Shown: positions 25,979 through 38,830 of the stretch, piece after piece | Layout of the letters: every line of letters starts with the position of its first letter | Numbering within the stretch: the first letter of the stretch is position 1 | Source: Marisa cornuarietis | Taxonomy: Eukaryota; Mollusca; Gastropoda; Architaenioglossa; Ampullariidae | NCBI GenBank assembly: GCA_004794655.1 | Contig: SMMW01000575.1 | Location: forward strand, 13,529,001 to 13,593,000 | Reading direction: 5' to 3' | DNA: 64,000 bases | Notes under the pieces: generated by a model | Databases searched by the model: none | Seen by the model: the letters and a program-made list of their open reading frames with translations, nothing else | What the model was told of the DNA's origin: nothing | Program-made: the position numbers and the translations under genes

Positions 25979-27938
25979 AACTTAAATAGTTCGCCCTGCT
26001 CACCAAGCTACTAGTCTGCAGGAATGGGTAGTGGATGTCTGAGTTATCAGGAAAGATAAATTCAGCAGAGCGAAAAACAGAGATAGAGGGTTGGGCTTCG
26101 TCCTCAATATGACACGGTCAGCCACGTTTACGTCCTTCCCCTCCTCCTTCAACCTTTCTCTCTCTCTCTCTCTCTTTCTCACACACTCACACATACACAC
26201 CTTTAAATATGTTTTATTGAAGTGTACCCCTCGATACACGCTTACTTTTATGTAAATTATGCTATTTTTTAATTTCACACACTACCTTTAAAGAGACAAG
26301 GTGTCCAAAATACCCTTGTGGAAATATAACTTTGTTATATAAAATAGTAAATATCTTCTATATAACATATCTGATATCTACATATGTCACAAATTATGTG
26401 CAATGTATATCATACATTATAAATAAAAAATTACTTTTATAATAAATTGTAAGACCTAGTCACGAAATAAATCTACAATCAACAACACCTGAACGTTTCA
26501 AAGTTTTGCCACAATCCACATTTTACTCTTACATGTTACTACAATTATATATATACAAGAATTATTCCCCCCTCTGTTCTCTAGATGCACGCCTGCAAAC
26601 ATCACTACACACAGAAATAGATCAAACTTTAGGATTAGACATGGATATACTTATGTTGTGAAGGCTTCAGTCGATGAGACAGCTGGAACTATATGTTAAT
26701 CAGGCGTATCTGTGTACAAACATGATGCCACGAGTTTAACCTTTGTGCGCGGCGTGTATTTCGAATACGGAAGCAGGTATTTACCTAGAGTTCGAAAAGG
26801 GGTATCTTACATCGAGCTTAACCCAGTTCTTAGAAGAAAAATTGCACGCCTACGAGACATTCAATGTTTGTGTTCATGTCATTGACAGACCACATTGCAA
26901 GCTACTGCTCAGTAATTGCTTGGACTCCTACTTTCGTCAAGGGAGTAAGATTTCAGCGATTAGGAACTTATTCTGACTTGAACACACTAAAAAGTCCAGT
27001 GGGATTAGATCATGTCACCGTGTTGGCCAAATTAAATGACCTTTCTCCAAATGCGCGTTTCGCATATTTTATCTGTTGGCTGACGTCACTAGCACGTGTA
27101 TACTCTCGTTTACTTTTATGTGAAAGTAATTGGGTGTGCATAGAGTTTTGGTTTTTGCAAATGTCAATCCAAAAACACACAGACCACACTTCATAGCTTT
27201 AGTAAACTTTTGCATGTTTATTTTGTATGTATTTTGTACGTAAAATGTATTTGCATCTCACTACAGTTTTATTTTCATTTCATAAATGCCCTGTTAAGAA
27301 GAAGTTGTTACGTGCTTTCACCTTTCAAATATAGATGTGAAAAAGGTTGTGAAGTATTATCGTAGGCCGATTTCAACGAACTTTGACATTTCCTTCTTCT
27401 AAGATTGGGCTAAGCCCATCGTAACAGCTGGTTAATATCCAGTATAAGTGTCTACGTCAATTTTCCATTCAGCCGTGATGAAAAGATTCACCCAGCACAT
27501 GGCTTTTCATTACAACAATAAGGAGATTTAATGAGAAAAGATCTTCGTTCTAGTTTCAACCTAATAACAAATCGTATATAAATATACAATTCTTATTTTC
27601 CTTTTCAGCATGAAAGACAGACACAAAAGTAAAACGCTTCCACACAGTATAAATCAGGGCCAGTAGAAAAACTTTGGCATTATTTTATAAATCGTCTTGT
27701 TTTTAATGCAGCTATTTCCCCAGATGACGACGGCATGTTTATTATGAAACAAAGTCGTTTCCGAACAAGACCTAGGCAGGGAGATGCAGATAAAGAGGCT
27801 GCTGATGACAGATTCACTGCACAGGCTAGGGATTCTATGAAGACTAAAAAGCACGGGTGCATAACTCTGAATTTCAAGCCACATAACTCTTATACTTCAT
27901 TTGGCTTAGACATTAGAGATATGCTAATTTCTAACTTT
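25979..27938. other. Intergenic, nothing recognised
   Basis: AT-rich DNA with a (TC)n tract (about 26157-26177) followed by CACACT units. The plus-strand frames at 26743-26976 and 26864-27196 have no recognisable protein similarity and no supporting splice context. Confidence 0.6.

Positions 27939-27992
<54 letters not shown>
27939..27992. repeat. (GACA)n tetranucleotide microsatellite
   Basis: About 13 GACA/CAGA units. The Asp-Arg-Gln-Thr repeats in overlapping open frames come from it. Confidence 0.97.
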
Positions 27993-30849
27993 GAGGCACT
28001 CATTCATGGAGATTGACAAAGAAAATATGGCCATTTTTAGAAATGACCGTCCTGAACTTCACTTTATTTATAGTCTAAGCTATCCCATTTACAAATTAAT
28101 ATTATCTTTCATTCTTGTAGTTTTCTTTGCTGCTGGTCACTGTTAATAAGCAATTTTCAGTTAATATAACCATTTAAATTTTACTGCAGTAGACTTAGTC
28201 TTTTGGTATCTACCTGGCAATTTTTATTCATGCTTGTTGCATTTTTAATGCTTTGATGTGTATATCATATGTATTTATGTGCATATGATAATATGCTGCT
28301 TTGTGCATTTTCCTAGTTGAAAGGAGTCGATTACATTTTTAGTAAAACATTTGGTCAGATTAAAAAAATTCTTTCTTTACTTCTCGTACTCTCTCTCTCT
28401 CTTTATATCTCACTCACTAATACGTAAAGGGCAGAGGAGGGAGAAGGAAAAAAGTAGGAGTTTGACAGGCAATTGTGGGTGTCAAAATTATTTCACTGAC
28501 CAGTTACTTTTTCAGGTTATACGTAGCACTACTAACAGACTTCTTATATCCCCTTCTCGCCTGCAACCCTTTTTAATTCACCTGACAGCCGAAGAACGTT
28601 CGATCCTATCCACATTTTTAATGCTCGTTCACCTTCTCGCTTGATCGGGTAATTTCCCACAGGAAAATCGCGAAGCCAGCATAAATTCACTCTTTTCCTG
28701 CAGAGGGAAAAAGTTCTCCTTGTGTTTATTCCCCGTCAGAGTGCGATTTGCACCGTCATTACAGCGAATAAATTCTCTGCGGTCTCCTGCACGGTGAAGC
28801 TGAAGCGCTGTTAAGACGAGGGGCGAAACTTGCGCAGTTATCACACAAGATGCACTTCCGCTTAATAGACTCTTCTGTGACAGACATCGTAAGCAGCGTT
28901 ACCCACACGATTCTTTATGTCAGGGCCATTCATTCATTCACTCCCTTCACCAGTACTAACTTTTGCTTCTCAGCCCGTTGAGGTCATTGAGAAGTGGGGG
29001 TGGGGGCAGAAAAAGGGGGAATTCTGATACACGCAGCGGCTGATCACCGAAGCCTGTGTTAAGAGTATGTTATGGTCAGTCCATTTCTGGTGTTGGCAAG
29101 CCAGTTCTCTCTCTCTCCCCCACCCCTCTGCGTCGGCCTTACTCCAAGGACAGTCTAAGTGTTTTACTCGGTCATATGACCATACCAGACAAGCTTGCGC
29201 CATTCCTTTGTTACCAAAAGAGACACTGGGTTGCCCACCAGGGATCAGATTCTGAAGTCCTATGTAAAAAATTCATTAATATTTCTCAGACACTTGCCCT
29301 CAAATAGCCTGATTTTTTTAAATTTCCAGGCAGTTTTAAGTCTCGCATTCGTCGGGTTGTAATGGTTCTATTAGGGAGTATTGTACAGTCGGTACTTGGT
29401 ACAAACTTAATGCTATTCTCATGCTAAATCCACACTTGCCAAGGCTGCTGTGGCTGAGGCAACCCTGAAGTCAATTTGTGCCGTGACTTTGGGTCTGACT
29501 CGGCTGTGAGACATGAATGTTTCGCGCGTTTCTGTAGGTTTCTTTGTCATTGCTACTACATCATTAAATTATATATATTATATATAGCTTTATATATTAG
29601 ATATACTTTGATGTTGTAATTAAGTTACGATTACGGCATGCAATAACTTCAAGCAGGGAAAACTTTCATGCATAAACTTCTGGAATGGTTTGTACTCTGC
29701 AGATATCACTGTTCGTCTTTTACTCATAGACGCCCTAATAAATTATAATAATAAACAAACCTGATAAAGTTTATTTAATGTAAGTTACACTATAAATAAA
29801 AACATTGCAAGCTTAAGGGAGAAATTAAATTTATTAGGAATGCATCTTTCACTCTAATAGACATTGACGATGACTAAACTCTCTGTTTCCAATAGCTCAC
29901 TGTTTATCTAATTTAAAGCTTGACGTTAGCTCATGAGCTTAAATTTGTTTTGCTGTTGTATGTGACAGATAAAGTAGAGGACTGAGGAGGCTGCATGTTG
30001 TACGTTGATACTGTTTTAGACGAATTTTCTAGTTCTATTACATACCCCAGCATATATGTCACCTAGAGCATAGAATTAAAATGCGGGTTGCAAATGTCAC
30101 CGTCGAAAATTAAATCAGATAATAAATGCAGAATATCGACTGGCTTGGGACGAAGTTCAAATATATCTATGTTTGTGCAAACTTGCTTGATGTGGTCCGC
30201 AAATTGAGTCTCAGAACAATACCGAAAAGAAGAGACTGCTGGGTGTTTGCCTGTATGCGTAGGCTGGCTGTTGTTGACAGGAGGAGGATTAGATACGTGG
30301 GTTCTGTGGATTCGTTGAAGCAAAGCTGTTGTTGCAGGTGCAAAGAAAAGTTCCCTCGGTTTCTTGCTCTAATTATTTGGTCACGTTGGCAATCATGGAA
30401 GCCGCTCCTGGTCCGCATTGTCCAGACACGCTTGTTCAGGCCGACCTGGACTCTGTACAGTACCTGTCTGGCAGAAAGACTTGTGTGTTTGGGGAAGTCT
30501 TTGAAATGGTCATTCAGCATTCTCTGGGTTCTCTGGCTCTGTAGAATCTCCCTCCTAAACAGCTGCCGTGATATCTGGAAGCTCTAGACCAGAAGCTAAA
30601 GCACGAGGCAAACCTTATGTAAGCTGCCAGGGGAAAGATGCTTTATAGATGTGACTATCGAGTTTGGTCACATACTCCAGTCCGTGCTAGTAAGCAAAAA
30701 CTTATCAACACTTTAATTTTAAGTATTTGTGTGTTGTAGGGCCTGTCTTTAGACTCTGCTCATACGGTGAGGTGGCGGGGTTGAGGTGGGGAGCAAGCAT
30801 GTGTAAAGTAAGGAAAAGGCGTGGAGACATGAACAAACTGCAACGCATT
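27993..30849. other. Intergenic, nothing firm
   Basis: Mixed AT-rich sequence with a short CT-rich run near 28390. An open frame on the minus strand (30063-30323) has a protein-like composition near its end (ADHIKQVCTNIDIFELRPKP) but I cannot name it. The 153-codon plus-strand frame over the same DNA is not supported by any motif. Confidence 0.5.
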
Positions 30850-30993
30850 GATGTAGTCCTATTGGGACACATGAGACTGATGTAGTCCTTTTGGGACACA
30901 GGAGGCTGATGTAGTCCTAATGGGACACAAGAGACTGATGTAGTCCTATTGGGACACAGGAGACTAATGTAGTCCTATTGCGACACAGGAGAC
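30850..30993 (+). repeat. 29-bp minisatellite, five copies
   Basis: Five head-to-tail copies (starts at 30850, 30879, 30908, 30937 and 30966) of a unit beginning GATGTAGTCCTATTGGGACA. Copies differ by a few substitutions, for example TATT/TTTT/TAAT in the middle. There are no spacers between copies, so it is a tandem repeat and not a CRISPR-like array. Confidence 0.95.
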
Positions 30994-32924
30994 ATAGATG
31001 TCGCTCTACTGCATAAACCACACGCTGCAATCTCACGACCCGTGATCTACTGTTTCTTTAAAGCCTCAATAGCACTTTTTCACTCAAAAGTTTTACTTTT
31101 TTCATGTACAAAGGTTCTATTTACCTTTAATTTATAAAGTTTTTATCATCAAAAATCAACCGTCGTCGTAAAAAACAAAAAAGTATGCTGATGTCCATAT
31201 TTTTTGAGTAAAACGTTTTTATTACGTACTTTTTTCTAGCTATCAGCAACAGCTACATGGTTCACATACATGTAGCATTCTAAAGAAAAAAATAGTAAAA
31301 GGATAAGGTATTGACTCTGTGCACAATTGGTCGTACAAAAATTGGTGTCGTGCAGCCACATTAGTAGTTTTTTTTAAACAGTTAAGAGCATTTCTAGAAT
31401 TGTTGTGAAACAAACGCCATTCATCTGTCAACCAAACCAATAATCGTGCGGTCGATGATACTGTATTTGAGCAATAATTTACACCCGTCCATATAAAGGT
31501 AAGCCGTGATCGTGCGCGTGTGTAACTTTTTTTCTTTTGGCGCCTTTATCCGAAGTCAAGATCACAATTATACTGTAAATAAGAAGTGGTTGGGCTGTTG
31601 ATTCTAATTTATTTTGGGTTATGAGTAGTGTATTTCAGATGATCTTTATCCCATTTAGCTTGTTGATCGAGTGGCTTAAGGCAAGATACAGTTATAAATG
31701 GCATCACACCATCCACATCTTCATTATGCTCGTTGTGGCGCCATACGAATGCCTGATACTGAAGATGAAAGTGTTTCTTTAGCTTCAAAATGTGCAAACC
31801 GTGTAACCCCAAAAATCCTTTTACTCCATCTTTGTAATGAATTGTAGTTCTATTAATCATGGTGTAAAGGGATTGAAGATTTGGGGGTTTTCTGTCAGTG
31901 ATAAATTATTTCTACCAAATAGAGATGAACGTTGTACTGAGCTGAGCTTCCAACCGTGACTTTATTTTACTCACTCATTACAGCGTTTGTAACATTTTAA
32001 ACAAATAGTCTATTTACACTAATTTATGATATTTGCGTCTGGCTGGGTTGAAAAAGAAATGTCCGTTAGGATTTTTTCCTTATGAGTCACCCCTATGAGA
32101 AATGGAATTTGGTTTTTGGTTTAAGTGTATAATTTTGTCCCTTGCGTTTCACTCCCCCACCCCCAGTGGGCTTATATTTCCGCCTAGAGTTTCCACACTA
32201 TGTGTTTGATGTACTTTTCAGATATATTTTAACCTATATGAAAGCTCAATGCTGCAAGAAGGGTGTTTCATGTTGTCCTGTCGAAAATCCTTCGTCCAGG
32301 AAGGTAATAAAGTACAACATGGACAGCCAAAAAACAAACAAACAAACCAATCGGTTTGCTGATATTGAAAGATTAACATATGTCCTGACTGAGTGTATCA
32401 GTTAATGACGTTAGTCTGCGACAAACGCATAAACTCTTGCAATATTTGTATAAAAAACAGATGCGCCAACATTTTCTCTTCTCTCTCTCGGGATGGATAT
32501 CCTAGAGAGACAATCTTTTCCCCTCACCCAAAAATGTGATCTGGTTAAGGTTATTAAATAGTTGTAATTACATTTGTGCATACGAAAACTCGTTCTGTAA
32601 CCTTACCATTATCTGCATATTTGTGAATATGTGTTAACATTTAATTAATGTAGTTACTTTTATTTGTTATCTAACATAAAACAATATTTGCTTATATCAT
32701 GCGAGTTCAGAGTTTCTGCACACATCCAATGATTTCTAACTGTATGTTTGAAGTAGTAGGTTGTTTCCATTGTTGACCTTCCCTTTAGCAGGGCGCGACC
32801 CTACACTGAATATAGAAGTTGCTCACACAGTCACTATCTCAATTAATTGGGAACAATTAAAGTAACGCATTGTAGGAGAGTGCTTGTTTGTACATTTACT
32901 TATTCGGGAGAGGTAATAGGTAAG
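30994..32924. other. Intergenic; one unidentified small open frame
   Basis: AT-rich DNA. The minus-strand frame 31609-31860 (83 codons, starting MINRTTIHYKDGVKG, ending at a TAA) has a more protein-like composition than its neighbours but matches no family I recognise. No nearby exon supports it. Confidence 0.4.
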
Positions 32925-33163
32925 GTAATGGCCGTCCTGTAATTTTTTGTTTGTATGGGAGTGAGGTGTTAGACACCATATTTTCCTCTCGAGCCCAGCT
33001 TTTTGTGAGGGCGGTGTCCTCTCCTCCATCTCAGATGGCTTACCTTCCCGAACTTTCTATAGAATCAATTACATGCTCCCAGCAGCTGGCTCCACTGAGG
33101 GGTATCAAACCGGCGCGGCTGTCTTTTAACTCGTCATTGTTCTGACCACTCAACTATATACTT
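32925..33163 (-). mobile_element. tRNA-derived SINE, minus strand
   Basis: Read on the minus strand from 33163: A box TAGTTGAGTGGTCAGAAC, then B box GGTTTGATACC (33111-33101), followed by a body containing GGGAAGGTAAGCCATCTGAG and GGTGTCTAACACCTCACTCC. This body differs from the other SINEs here, so it is a separate family. The 3' end is approximate. Confidence 0.75.
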
Positions 33164-35197
33164 CACGAGCAAGTGATGGGCAACTAAAAATGTAAGCTTG
33201 TGGAAATTATATGTCCGACTCGTATAATGTCATCTGCACCCCGACACATTGTTATGGCACAAGATTACAGTTGCGTGTGCTTGTTAGATCATATATCTTT
33301 TTCACAGGCGCCAGTAGTCGAATTTGCATTTATAAAGGAATGAACCGCAAAACGTACTTTTTGACATGGTATTCCACAACAACAGGTGGTGATTGGAAGA
33401 AAAGATGGATGAGGAAGTGTAGCGTTCCTTTCTCCTGTTTCATGCCTACTCGCACTTTAGTACAAGATCGGAGGAACGGTACTTCCTAAGATCTGATGTG
33501 GCCAAAAAATGTGAAATATGTCACAAGCTGCTCCAGGCTCCCTGTGGGGAATGCAAATGAAGTGCGTCATGTCCCGCGCTCTGTCTCCAGGGTGCGATAG
33601 AGTGGAGACTTTCAACGAAAGTAATCCTACGCTGGTGAAAGTAATTTGGAGGAAACAATGAGGTTTTTTAGTCATATTTTTTAATGCGCGGAGATAAAGA
33701 AGTTCTTTTTTTGTTACACCAAAACTAGTCTTCTTATTTTTAATTTTGTTAAATTACAACTGGTGATGTGATGTTTAACAACGGTGAAGACAATGATCGT
33801 AGTTTTGAATGTAAGCATGTGGGTCTGACTTACAGTATAGTAGGTAAACAACTGTTGAGTGCCATGTATAGCTAACCAGTATGACTATGCCACCTTCTAA
33901 ACATAGGGACATTCCTTGGAAGAACACGTGTAACATATACATAGGTTATTCTTCCAGCTCACTTGATTCCTGGCCGTGGTGTGAGTCCGTCTTTTTGTGT
34001 TAACGACTGCAGAGGTTTATCAACGTCCTTTTTCATGCTCGATCTTATGCTTCAGCTTTATCTAACGCTTTCTCCCTGCCATCCCTTACATTTGACCTTC
34101 TAACCTCCGATATGCTGTGATTCACACCATTTTCATTTTGTTTTCATTCATAAAATCGCCCGTAAACGTGTAAGTCTCCACCCTTTGGAATATTTTCGTT
34201 CAGTTAATGTTTAGAAAGCGATGTGCAAGCAGTTAGATCCCCCAACCCTCCGTCTGCGACTTATGGGCACGTTCATGTAGGAAAATAAATGTTTCTACAT
34301 ACCACGCTTTGGGCTCGTTTGTATAAGGCTTCGTGTAGCACATCATGTTAGTTTACTTATTTTCCACTTTTTATTTATTATTTTTATTTTTTTTTCTAAC
34401 GTATTATTTTAATTATATATCTTATTTATTATTTGAATTATTTCTTATAATGTATTTTTATTATTTTTGCTTATTATTTTAATTATTTCTTGCTTATTTA
34501 ATATTTTCCTTATTTCTTGCTTTTTATTATTTTCATTATGTGTTGCTTATTTATATTTGTAACCAATTATTTCTCGATTTATTGTTATTGTTTGCTTATA
34601 CGTATATTTCAAAAAGAAATACTTAGACTCTGTTCATCCTCTAAAAGTTATATGCACATCGTCTTTAAATATTTCAAGCACATTTTGGGGACAACACTGA
34701 AGGCTATAACAACTCCAGCCCTAGACCATGTGGAGAAGATTATAGCAGTCATTAAATCAACAAATGCAGTTATCCGTAAATGAAATCGCACTCGAGACAG
34801 TTTCTTGAATCTTCGTACGAGAAGTATTTCCCAAGCCAAGAACCATCAATATCTCCATCGTCGTCCCCAGAAAAGAATCAAGCTGTCACTGCTTCTCTCC
34901 CTTGAAAAATTTTGGGTGCGCGGAGCGATTGCTGGCGCTCGTGGGATTACACTGTGCTCACAGACTACATCTGCCTCGCGCCGTTTTTGAGGTAGAATAA
35001 TAATGATGTATGTGGGATGCCCCTCAGGGGACAGCCAGTTATCTACGTGTTGAGAAAGGAAAGTCTAGAAATCTCTTGAATATTGATATGTAAGCGTGCG
35101 GCTGTGTCTGACACGAGCTAGATTTATGTAAGTTGTACTCGATAAAGAATACTTTTCGCCATCTTCTAAATATCTCCTGTGAGACTGAAGAGATAAT

Positions 35198-35201
<4 letters not shown>
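33164..35201. other. Intergenic; AT-rich low-complexity block
   Basis: A TTATT-rich degenerate low-complexity tract lies at about 34360-34610. Nothing else recognisable. Confidence 0.6.

Positions 35202-35255
<54 letters not shown>
35202..35255. repeat. (CA)n microsatellite
   Basis: About 26 CA units, followed by further short CA runs to about 35340. Confidence 0.97.
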
Positions 35256-35260
<5 letters not shown>

Positions 35261-38200
35261 TAGACGCGAACACACACACAGGCCAGAGGCGGTTAAATGT
35301 ACCTACACAGACAAAATTTCAAACACACGAACACACACATGATACTCAGGCTTGAAACAATGTAAACAAGGAAATAAAAGATTTCATTTGTCTCACCATC
35401 TACGTACATCTAAACCCAATTTTGCACATGCGTAAACACATACACTCATACAAAACATGTGCGTCCATAATAAAAGACATACCCTCATGACATTGGCATA
35501 GTCAAGGAGTCAAGGAGTCAAGTACACGGTCTGGTAAACAGCTCTACAGATCCACGCAATGCACTCTTTTAGGCAGGGGTAATGAAAAGAGAACCTTTGC
35601 ATTATAATTACAGGACAAACCCTGGGAAATTGATATGACTGCGCTTTCAGGACAGACTCGGTTTGGAGAAGAAATTAAAGAACCTAAAGACAAGCAAAAG
35701 TGTTTGTGCGCAGTCTCCTGTTCTCATTCAGTATAATGGTGCTTGTCATTTATCTTTCTTTCTTTTTTATTTGTTCTTTCTTTTCGTTTTATTACGCTCT
35801 CTGTTTCCTCTTTTTTTTTTTTACTTCTCTCTCGTTGTTCAGTTTTGGCATCTTCTCTGTCATCTCAGCCGTCTTGTCTTCGCCCATCCTTTGACTCGTC
35901 GTAGTGATCGATTTTCATTCTACATTTCATTAAAGTCATTTAAGTGTTAAATACCTACTTGGTTAACGTGAGACCTACTGGTATTATAGATGTACTAATA
36001 CGATTTAGACTAGCTGTTACAAACATAAAGTGTCATAGAAAGCGTTAGTATACTGTCGATTTAAAAGTTCCCCATTGCAGTTACGAAGAAACTAAGTTAC
36101 ATTTTGCATGTTCCCAAGATGTAAAGGTCCACGCCAGTTGCAAATGACTGAAAAACGCTTTGAGAATACTTCTCAGTTTTGTTTATCAACTTTTATGCTA
36201 GTAATTGCACAAAATTAATTCAAAATGTTGACTACTTTCTTCATAAAACATTACGGGGTAGGGAGAATAAATAATTTTTAAACGTATACTGATGATAACT
36301 TTGTTAACAACGATACTTAATTTGTTACTATGTACGGTGTCAATTTAATGAGTACAGAGCATTGCGATTATCTTCTCTTTTTCTTTAATTATGCAGTTGA
36401 GCATGTATTTGATTTCCCCCTCATCCTCTCCCCTAACATCAGTGATGGGCACGAGCCTACCAAATTAAATTTTCATTGTTAATGTCCTTGTCAGGGTGCT
36501 TGTCATTCTCTCCCTCTCTCTACTCCTTTCCTTCATTCTAGATGTCGTGTCTATTTTCTCCTATCTCCTGGATGTTTTCAGTCGTTGACAGGCATTCCAC
36601 TTATTGGTTTAGAAAAGTTCCAACCATTACTTGTACATTTTAATGTCTGGATTCAACATTACTCCTACAGACGAACCTATCTCACTGGCTATATGTATCT
36701 TATTGTATTTTGTATTGAGTATTGGGTGTCCTGCGCCCCTTTTGTCTGAAATGTTTTTTTTTACCCTTCCTGACAGCAATTAAAGGCTTGACTTGGTTGT
36801 AGCGAATCTTATGGATGGATGAATAATGTTCTATAAAAAAAACATGAGGAATGTTGTGTCTCGCGCCACTAAAAGCTTTAATTACATACCTAAAACTATT
36901 TTGTTAAGCTGACGAAAAGTGTCGTCGTTTTTAAAACAAATTTTATTCCAGTTCTTTTTTTCTAGAAGTAATTATTGCACTGAATGGAGTTCATGTGACT
37001 ATCTTGCGGTTCCTTCTAATGTACCTGTTGTCTCTGATGTTTCTAATGTTTTCAGTGACTTTCGCCTTATTGTTGCCCATCATTACATTTCTTTGACATA
37101 TTCTGTCTTGTTTTACTCTAAGGCGCATAGCTCATACTCCTATAAGAACATGATTTTACGCTATGTATATAAAAATGTATTTATTATTACTATACTTTTT
37201 CCATTTTGCAATATTTCACCTTCCTCGTAGACCCCTAATTTTTCAAACATCAAATAATTATTAAAATTAAAAAATTAAAACAAAAATTGAAAATATTACA
37301 ACAAAAAGGAACTGACTTACAAATTAATTTATTCATGTAGTGGTTATGGGAAATGTTTCCTATTTGTGGTAATAAGAATCTAGCAATAAACACACATAAG
37401 ACTACTTTAATAATTTTCATTCGTATAATTCCCCTGTTTGAACAGTGATGCTGAGAGCAGAATACATTTTGATGTATTCCTTATCAATAAAGTGGGTGGT
37501 ATTTGTTATTCATAGGTGCAAGGTCGCAACACAGCAGTGGGGAATTAAGTCGTAAGAAGGAAATAAGTCGTGAGGCTTAGTCAGGCGTTAATAAAGTGCT
37601 CCAAATGCAGCTTTGCGACCGTCTGGTATCGTCCCGGCCTGCAGAAATGCAGAGCACGATTTTGCAATGAAATTGTGTCGCCTTAATTGGCTAGCAGCTG
37701 GTTCTCTCACGAATCAATGCAGTAGCTTGAGACAGATTTTGTGGAGTGAAAGATGTGATAGGAAAAAATGCTTGCTGGAAAACACTCCCTCGTCAAAATA
37801 ATTCCTCTGAGTCTTTTAATGTCCTCTTCATGTCCTAAAGATTTTACGGTAACTTATGCAAAGTTATGTTGAATTAGATTAAACCGATCAGCAAAATTCA
37901 GTTTGTTGAACCTTTGAAAATGGTCTTTCTCAAAGCAAAATCCTTGAAACCAGTAAATTAAAAACAAATACTTGGAAATTGTGTGCCTTTAGTTTTGGTT
38001 TAAAAGTTATTCCGGCAGCCAATTCTTTTTATATTTAGCTTCCAGAACGTTCAAAATAAACAAGTCGTGCAAAAGGTCGCAGGGAAGTTGACAAATGTCT
38101 TTCAATTTCTGGCTATTGTGCGAGCTGCAATGTAAGTAATCTCCCCCTTTCACAGACCTGTCCTTCGTCACACGAACAGGCAATACGAGTGTGGCGCCAA

Positions 38201-38771
38201 GAAAATTATTTAATTACATATTTATCACAGAAGATTTGACAACCCATTACCGCTATTGTTCACGCTCTTCCCTCTGTGCCTCTTCGCGCTTCTCCCACCC
38301 GCAATGGGCACCAACTCCAGTGGTGGAGGGAAAATGCCACGCTTGTAACTCACAGCACGCGTTAGCCCGGCGAGATCATGAGAAGAGGGAGGAGGGGGAA
38401 CCAAGGATAATTGAAAGTAGGCAAGAGATCAAAGTCGTGGCTAGCCAAGACTCCGCAACACTGCAGCTTGATGCCGTAATTGAGACTCATTGCCACTAGT
38501 AAAGAAATGCGGAGACAAACAGCATCAAAACCATATGCCTCAAAGGAGCGGAATGTTTGTGATCTTAAGTTCCCAGCTTGTCCCATCGATCTCGGTCCTT
38601 CGCACGCGTTCGCCCTGATCCACTTGCGTTGATTTTGAATGAGGTCCACATCCGTTTACAATCTTCAAAGTTTCAGATTACTCGTGCGAGTACATAAATT
38701 ATATGTACACGGATGAAGAAAGCGGTTACACAGACTCCATTTCATACTCCCTCCCTCTTTCTCTTTTCTCT
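35256..38771. other. Intergenic, nothing recognised
   Basis: Contains a small duplicated AAGGAGTC motif near 35504-35522 and a T/CT-rich tract (about 35755-35860). The longest open frames (for example 36919-37230 plus) show no recognisable motif. Confidence 0.6.
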
Positions 38772-38798
38772 CAGACAGACAGGCAGACAGGCAGACTG

Positions 38799-38830
<32 letters not shown>
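38772..38830. repeat. (CAGA)n microsatellite, impure at one end
   Basis: CAGA/GACA units with GGCA variants in the first half, then a pure run to about 38830. Confidence 0.95.

Noticed and set aside
30126..30587. 153-codon plus-strand open frame
   Set aside because: No recognisable motif, Cys/Trp/Arg-rich composition, and the opposite strand is open as well.
30850..30993. CRISPR-like array
   Set aside because: Units abut directly with no spacers and the DNA is animal; it is a minisatellite.
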